A DNA stretch of 64,000 nt from Clostridiaceae bacterium (GTDB lineage Bacteria > Bacillota > Clostridia > Peptostreptococcales > Tindalliaceae), in contig JAABSW010000005.1 of the NCBI GenBank assembly GCA_011390155.1, positions 62,001 to 126,000 on the forward strand, given 5' to 3'. Made by a program: the position numbers and the translations under genes. Below the pieces are notes generated by a model. That model had not been told where the DNA came from. It was given only the letters and a program-made list of their open reading frames with translations, and searched no databases. This document shows positions 61,646-64,000 of this stretch, piece after piece (within the stretch, counting starts at the first letter, position 1; each line of letters opens with the position of its first letter).

Positions 61646-61674
61646 AAAGCAAGGGCTTCATCCACCCTTGCTTT
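61646..61674. terminator. Bidirectional terminator between DUF1801 and rhodanese genes
   Basis: AAAGCAAGGG/CCCTTGCTTT perfect 10-bp stem, 9-nt loop; on the minus strand followed by TTTCTT, on the plus by CGTCATG. Confidence 0.8.
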
Positions 61675-61689
61675 CGTCATGCTAACTGT

Positions 61690-62091
61690 TTATTGTTCAA
61701 CCTCATAAGGCCAGTCGATGATTCCACCCAGGTCATACACTTGTGTATAGCCCAGTTCTACAAGTATATCTGCAGCTTCAAGGCTTCGGCTTCCACTTCG
61801 ACAATAAACAAAGATGGGCACATCCTTGTCCGTCAATTGAAGGGGCGCTTCTTCCTCCAATGTCTGTAATGGGATTAACTGACTTCCAGGAATGTGACCC
61901 TCTGCATATTCTTCTGGTGTTCGCACATCCAATAGAATGATCTCCTCTTCACTTTCCAGCCGCTGCATTGCTTCTTCTGGTGCTATGCTTTGAAACCTGA
62001 TGGCCTCCGGAGCTTCAACTGCATCACCACAACCTGCCAATATAATGACAATGGCACTCATGATTATGAATAACCATACTTTTCGCTTCAT
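61690..62091 (-). CDS. Rhodanese-domain lipoprotein
   Basis: 133 residues; ATG at 62091 with AGGGTG 5 nt upstream. Lipoprotein signal with LAGC lipobox (Cys21), then a single rhodanese domain: LLDVRTPEEYAEGHIPGS (about 53-70) and the active loop VYCRSGSRS (Cys about 96). An extracytoplasmic sulfurtransferase or sulfur carrier. No partner gene is obvious; M20 hydrolase lies 133 nt upstream on the same strand. Confidence 0.9.
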   Translation of the reverse strand: MKRKVWLFIIMSAIVIILAGCGDAVEAPEAIRFQSIAPEEAMQRLESEEEIILLDVRTPEEYAEGHIPGSQLIPLQTLEEEAPLQLTDKDVPIFVYCRSGSRSLEAADILVELGYTQVYDLGGIIDWPYEVEQ

Positions 62092-62224
62092 ATTATCACC
62101 CTTTCCACCATTTCCTGACTTACATAATATGATTACCCATGATGAAAAGATTCTATCATTTGATTTTCATTCTCGAAAAAATTTCCACCTTATCCAGTAA
62201 GTCAGCATCCACCAATAAACTGTA

Positions 62225-63409
62225 TCAGTTATTTTCCAGCCAGTCCATTGCCCCTTGAACTAACAGTGACGTTCCCGTGGCAAAAACGCTTTCATCCAAC
62301 ATAAAACGGCTGTTGTGGTGAGGGTATTGCACATCTTCCAGCTTCATAATCGACCCCAGGAAGAAATAGGTACCAGGCACTTGTTCCAAGAAATAAGCCA
62401 TGTCTTCCCCACCCATGACCGGTATTTTCACTTCCACAATGTCCTCTTCCGCTACCACCTTTTTAGCAGACTGTAGGAACTCCCTGGTAAAATTCGGATC
62501 ATTTACAAGTGGTGGGTACCCATAAAAGAATTCATATTCCACCTCACCCCGCATGCCATGGGCAATGCTTTCGGTTAGGTCTCCGATCCGCTTGGCCAGC
62601 CATTCACGCACCTGATAATCCGTTGACCTGACAGTACCCTCAAATTCCACCGCATCAGGGATGATGTTAAAGGCGGTACCCCCATGAATTTTACCCACTG
62701 TCACCACCGCCGGCTCCGTGGCCTGTAGCTCACGGCTCACCAATGTTTGCAAAGCGGTAATTATTTGCGCCGCCATTACGATGGGATCTACCCCTTTTTC
62801 CGGGTATGCTCCGTGACACCCTTTACCTATCACTTTAATCACAAAACGGTCCATAGCCGCCATCATTTTTCCGAAGCAAACACCCACCTGACCATTTTGA
62901 ATATTGCCTCCCACAGCACCCGTGTGAAGCCCCAGCACAGCCTCCACTTTTGGGTTCTCAAAAGCTCCCTCTTCCAACATAAGCTTGGCGCCGCCGGGCC
63001 CTTCCTCTGCTGCCTGGAAAAGTAGTTTAACATTGCCCTTTAAGAGATGCTGGTTGTCCTTTAAAACTCTGGCAGCACCCAACAGCATGGCCGTATGGGC
63101 ATCATGGCCACAGGCATGCATGTTTTCAGTGGTGGAAGCGTACGCCAGCTCTGTTTCTTCCCTAATGGCCAGCGCGTCCATATCTGCCCTGAGTGCAATG
63201 GTTTTGCCTGGTGTATTCCCTTCAATCAAGGCAACAATACCGCTGCCTCCCACATTTTCCCGATGGGGAATACCCATCATTTTCAATTCACCTGCCACAT
63301 AAGCGGCGGTTTTAGGCAGGTACAGGCCCACTTCAGGTATCTGGTGCAAATCCCTGCGCCACCGAATGATTTGTTGTTCATATGCCTTTACCTGATCCCC
63401 TAGCTCCAT
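62225..63409 (-). CDS. M20D amidohydrolase (N-acyl-L-amino acid/hippurate hydrolase type)
   Basis: 394 residues; ATG at 63409 with GGGAG 10 nt upstream. Metal-peptidase pattern: LRADMDAL (about 75-82), HACGHDAHTAM (about 99-109), FQAAEEGPGGA (catalytic E pair, about 131-141), GLHTG and a late PVMGGEDMAYF with a C-terminal HHNSRF ligand. Releases amino acids from N-acyl or peptide-like amides. About 24 residues longer than the related protein at 31470-32588. Confidence 0.9.
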   Translation of the reverse strand: MELGDQVKAYEQQIIRWRRDLHQIPEVGLYLPKTAAYVAGELKMMGIPHRENVGGSGIVALIEGNTPGKTIALRADMDALAIREETELAYASTTENMHACGHDAHTAMLLGAARVLKDNQHLLKGNVKLLFQAAEEGPGGAKLMLEEGAFENPKVEAVLGLHTGAVGGNIQNGQVGVCFGKMMAAMDRFVIKVIGKGCHGAYPEKGVDPIVMAAQIITALQTLVSRELQATEPAVVTVGKIHGGTAFNIIPDAVEFEGTVRSTDYQVREWLAKRIGDLTESIAHGMRGEVEYEFFYGYPPLVNDPNFTREFLQSAKKVVAEEDIVEVKIPVMGGEDMAYFLEQVPGTYFFLGSIMKLEDVQYPHHNSRFMLDESVFATGTSLLVQGAMDWLENN

Positions 63410-63461
63410 GTTTTCATCACTCCCATCAAATAGTCTTTATCGTTAGTAAATACACATTATA

Positions 63462-63490
63462 TTGACAATCATTCTCAGCCATGTTATGCT
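63462..63490 (+). promoter_or_regulatory. Sigma-A promoter overlapped by a Fur-type box
   Basis: TTGACA (63462-63467), 17-bp spacer, TATGCT (63485-63490). TGACAATCATTCTCA (63463-63477) matches the 7-1-7 Fur-family consensus TGATAATNATTATCA at all but two defined positions and covers the -35 box, an arrangement expected for metal-dependent repression. Confidence 0.8.
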
Positions 63491-63518
63491 TTTATAAATT
63501 TTGGAGAGGATGTGTCTT

Positions 63519-64000
63519 ATGCTTCTACAGCGGAATCGATCTTTGCTAATAATTTTTGCCCTTTTGGCAGTACTCATCTTCAGCGGATGTGCAAGCCAAC
63601 AACCAACAGATGAAACATCTGCAGAACTTGAGAAAGTTCAAGAAGTTGAGGAAGTTGTCTCCCTCATCAGTGCATTCGAGGTTCTTCAATCTGATGATAG
63701 AGAATTGCTCACCTATGTTCATGGAGACCACTGGGACGGAGCCATGCCCTTCATACAGGAAGGGGATCATTTGGAAGTCAATGTACGGGTTGAAGACAGT
63801 GCCGGAAAAGTCATTTATCCTGATGACACCGCATTATCCCTGGACGTCCAAATCGTTGACGACGCAGAGGACATTGTCAGTTTTGATTTTACTGGAGACC
63901 ATTTTCTGATTGAAGGTAATAAGCCTGGCGAAACCCGTATTCTCTTTTCTCTTCAGCAAGATGGCGAAGTTGTTTTCCAGACGCCTCCTCTTCCTGTACA
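63519..64000 (+). CDS. Fur-box-controlled lipoprotein, 3' end outside window
   Basis: 160 residues visible, open at the right edge. The ATG at 63519 has GGAG with a rather long spacer (about 14 nt); GAGG is nearer. Lipoprotein signal: LLIIFALLAVLIF then FSGC (Cys24). After an acidic/Glu-Val-rich linker the mature part has TYVHGDHWDGAMPFIQEGDHLEV, a His/Asp/Trp cluster that looks metal-binding, and beta-rich repeats (two 'EVNVRVED', 'LSLDVQIVDD' strands). A surface metal-binding or delivery protein induced by metal starvation is the best guess. Confidence 0.8.
   Translation, partial: MLLQRNRSLLIIFALLAVLIFSGCASQQPTDETSAELEKVQEVEEVVSLISAFEVLQSDDRELLTYVHGDHWDGAMPFIQEGDHLEVNVRVEDSAGKVIYPDDTALSLDVQIVDDAEDIVSFDFTGDHFLIEGNKPGETRILFSLQQDGEVVFQTPPLPV

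Noticed and set aside
1-64000. tRNA, rRNA, CRISPR arrays, insertion sequences, prophage
   Set aside because: No spaced direct repeats, no transposase or integrase frames, and no tRNA-like cloverleaf noticed on reading; a tRNA scan would settle the tRNA point.

Overview
The window reads as chromosome of a low-to-mid-GC anaerobic Firmicute, most likely a Clostridia-type amino-acid fermenter. This is inference from gene content: leucine-type dehydrogenase, tryptophanase, methionine gamma-lyase, two M20 amidohydrolases, an N-acyl-D-amino-acid deacylase and a TRAP transporter. Strong AGGAGG ribosome sites, TTG/GTG starts, near-consensus sigma-A promoters and a Fur-type box fit that group. No rRNA, tRNA, CRISPR array, transposase or phage gene was seen.

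Layout. 1-4245: a fragment, an MFS transporter and a Glu/Leu/Phe/Val dehydrogenase behind a textbook sigma-54 promoter, next to a TyrR-like sigma-54 activator. 4420-4872: a DUF305 membrane protein. 5029-11427: an inositol-type catabolic operon (iolC, aldolase, iolB, iolD, IolI-like TIM barrel) divergent from a DeoR-type repressor; iolG, iolE and a transporter are absent. 11503-14505: a 1000-residue propeller/Y_Y_Y/GGDEF sensor. 14797-17467: M48 protease plus FetAB-type metal exporter. 17528-20344: flavoprotein, an AT-rich phosphoesterase/PAP2 pair and a small membrane protein. 20658-25937: an unlisted 44-residue lipoprotein, SelO, a three-gene ExbB/ExbD-like cluster, a small zincin and an ADP-ribosylglycohydrolase. 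25963-29257: D-aminoacylase, then a two-gene unit pairing a diacylglycerol-type glycosyltransferase with a zinc phospholipase C-like protein. 29307-34599: MsrB, DUF1624 protein, PAP2 remnant, M20 hydrolase, HtpG.

34695-41131 is rich in genotoxin and drug-defence families: tetR, alpha/beta hydrolase and a UvrA-like ATPase behind a clear TetR-type palindrome, then GNAT acetyltransferase, pentapeptide-repeat protein and AlkD glycosylase. 41684-46929: a TRAP transporter, FCD-GntR regulator and opine-dehydrogenase-like enzyme whose three promoter regions share an operator-like motif. 47159-51797: IclR regulator and tryptophanase, divergent from a dCache chemoreceptor. 51887-56262: an overlapping aconitase, isocitrate dehydrogenase, citrate synthase operon for 2-oxoglutarate synthesis. 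56639-59641: methionine gamma-lyase with an SLC13-type transporter. 59721-64000: SDR, YdeI-like and DUF1801 proteins, rhodanese lipoprotein, M20 hydrolase, and a Fur-box-controlled lipoprotein running off the end.

Most interesting: the coupled glycosyltransferase/phospholipase C-like pair (possible membrane-lipid remodelling), the tetR/hydrolase/UvrA-like operon, the GntR three-promoter regulon, the ExbBD-like trio in an apparent monoderm, the incomplete iol route, and a small dispersed repeat (core TAAACAGGA) found at gene ends, including two copies identical at 37 of 42 positions.
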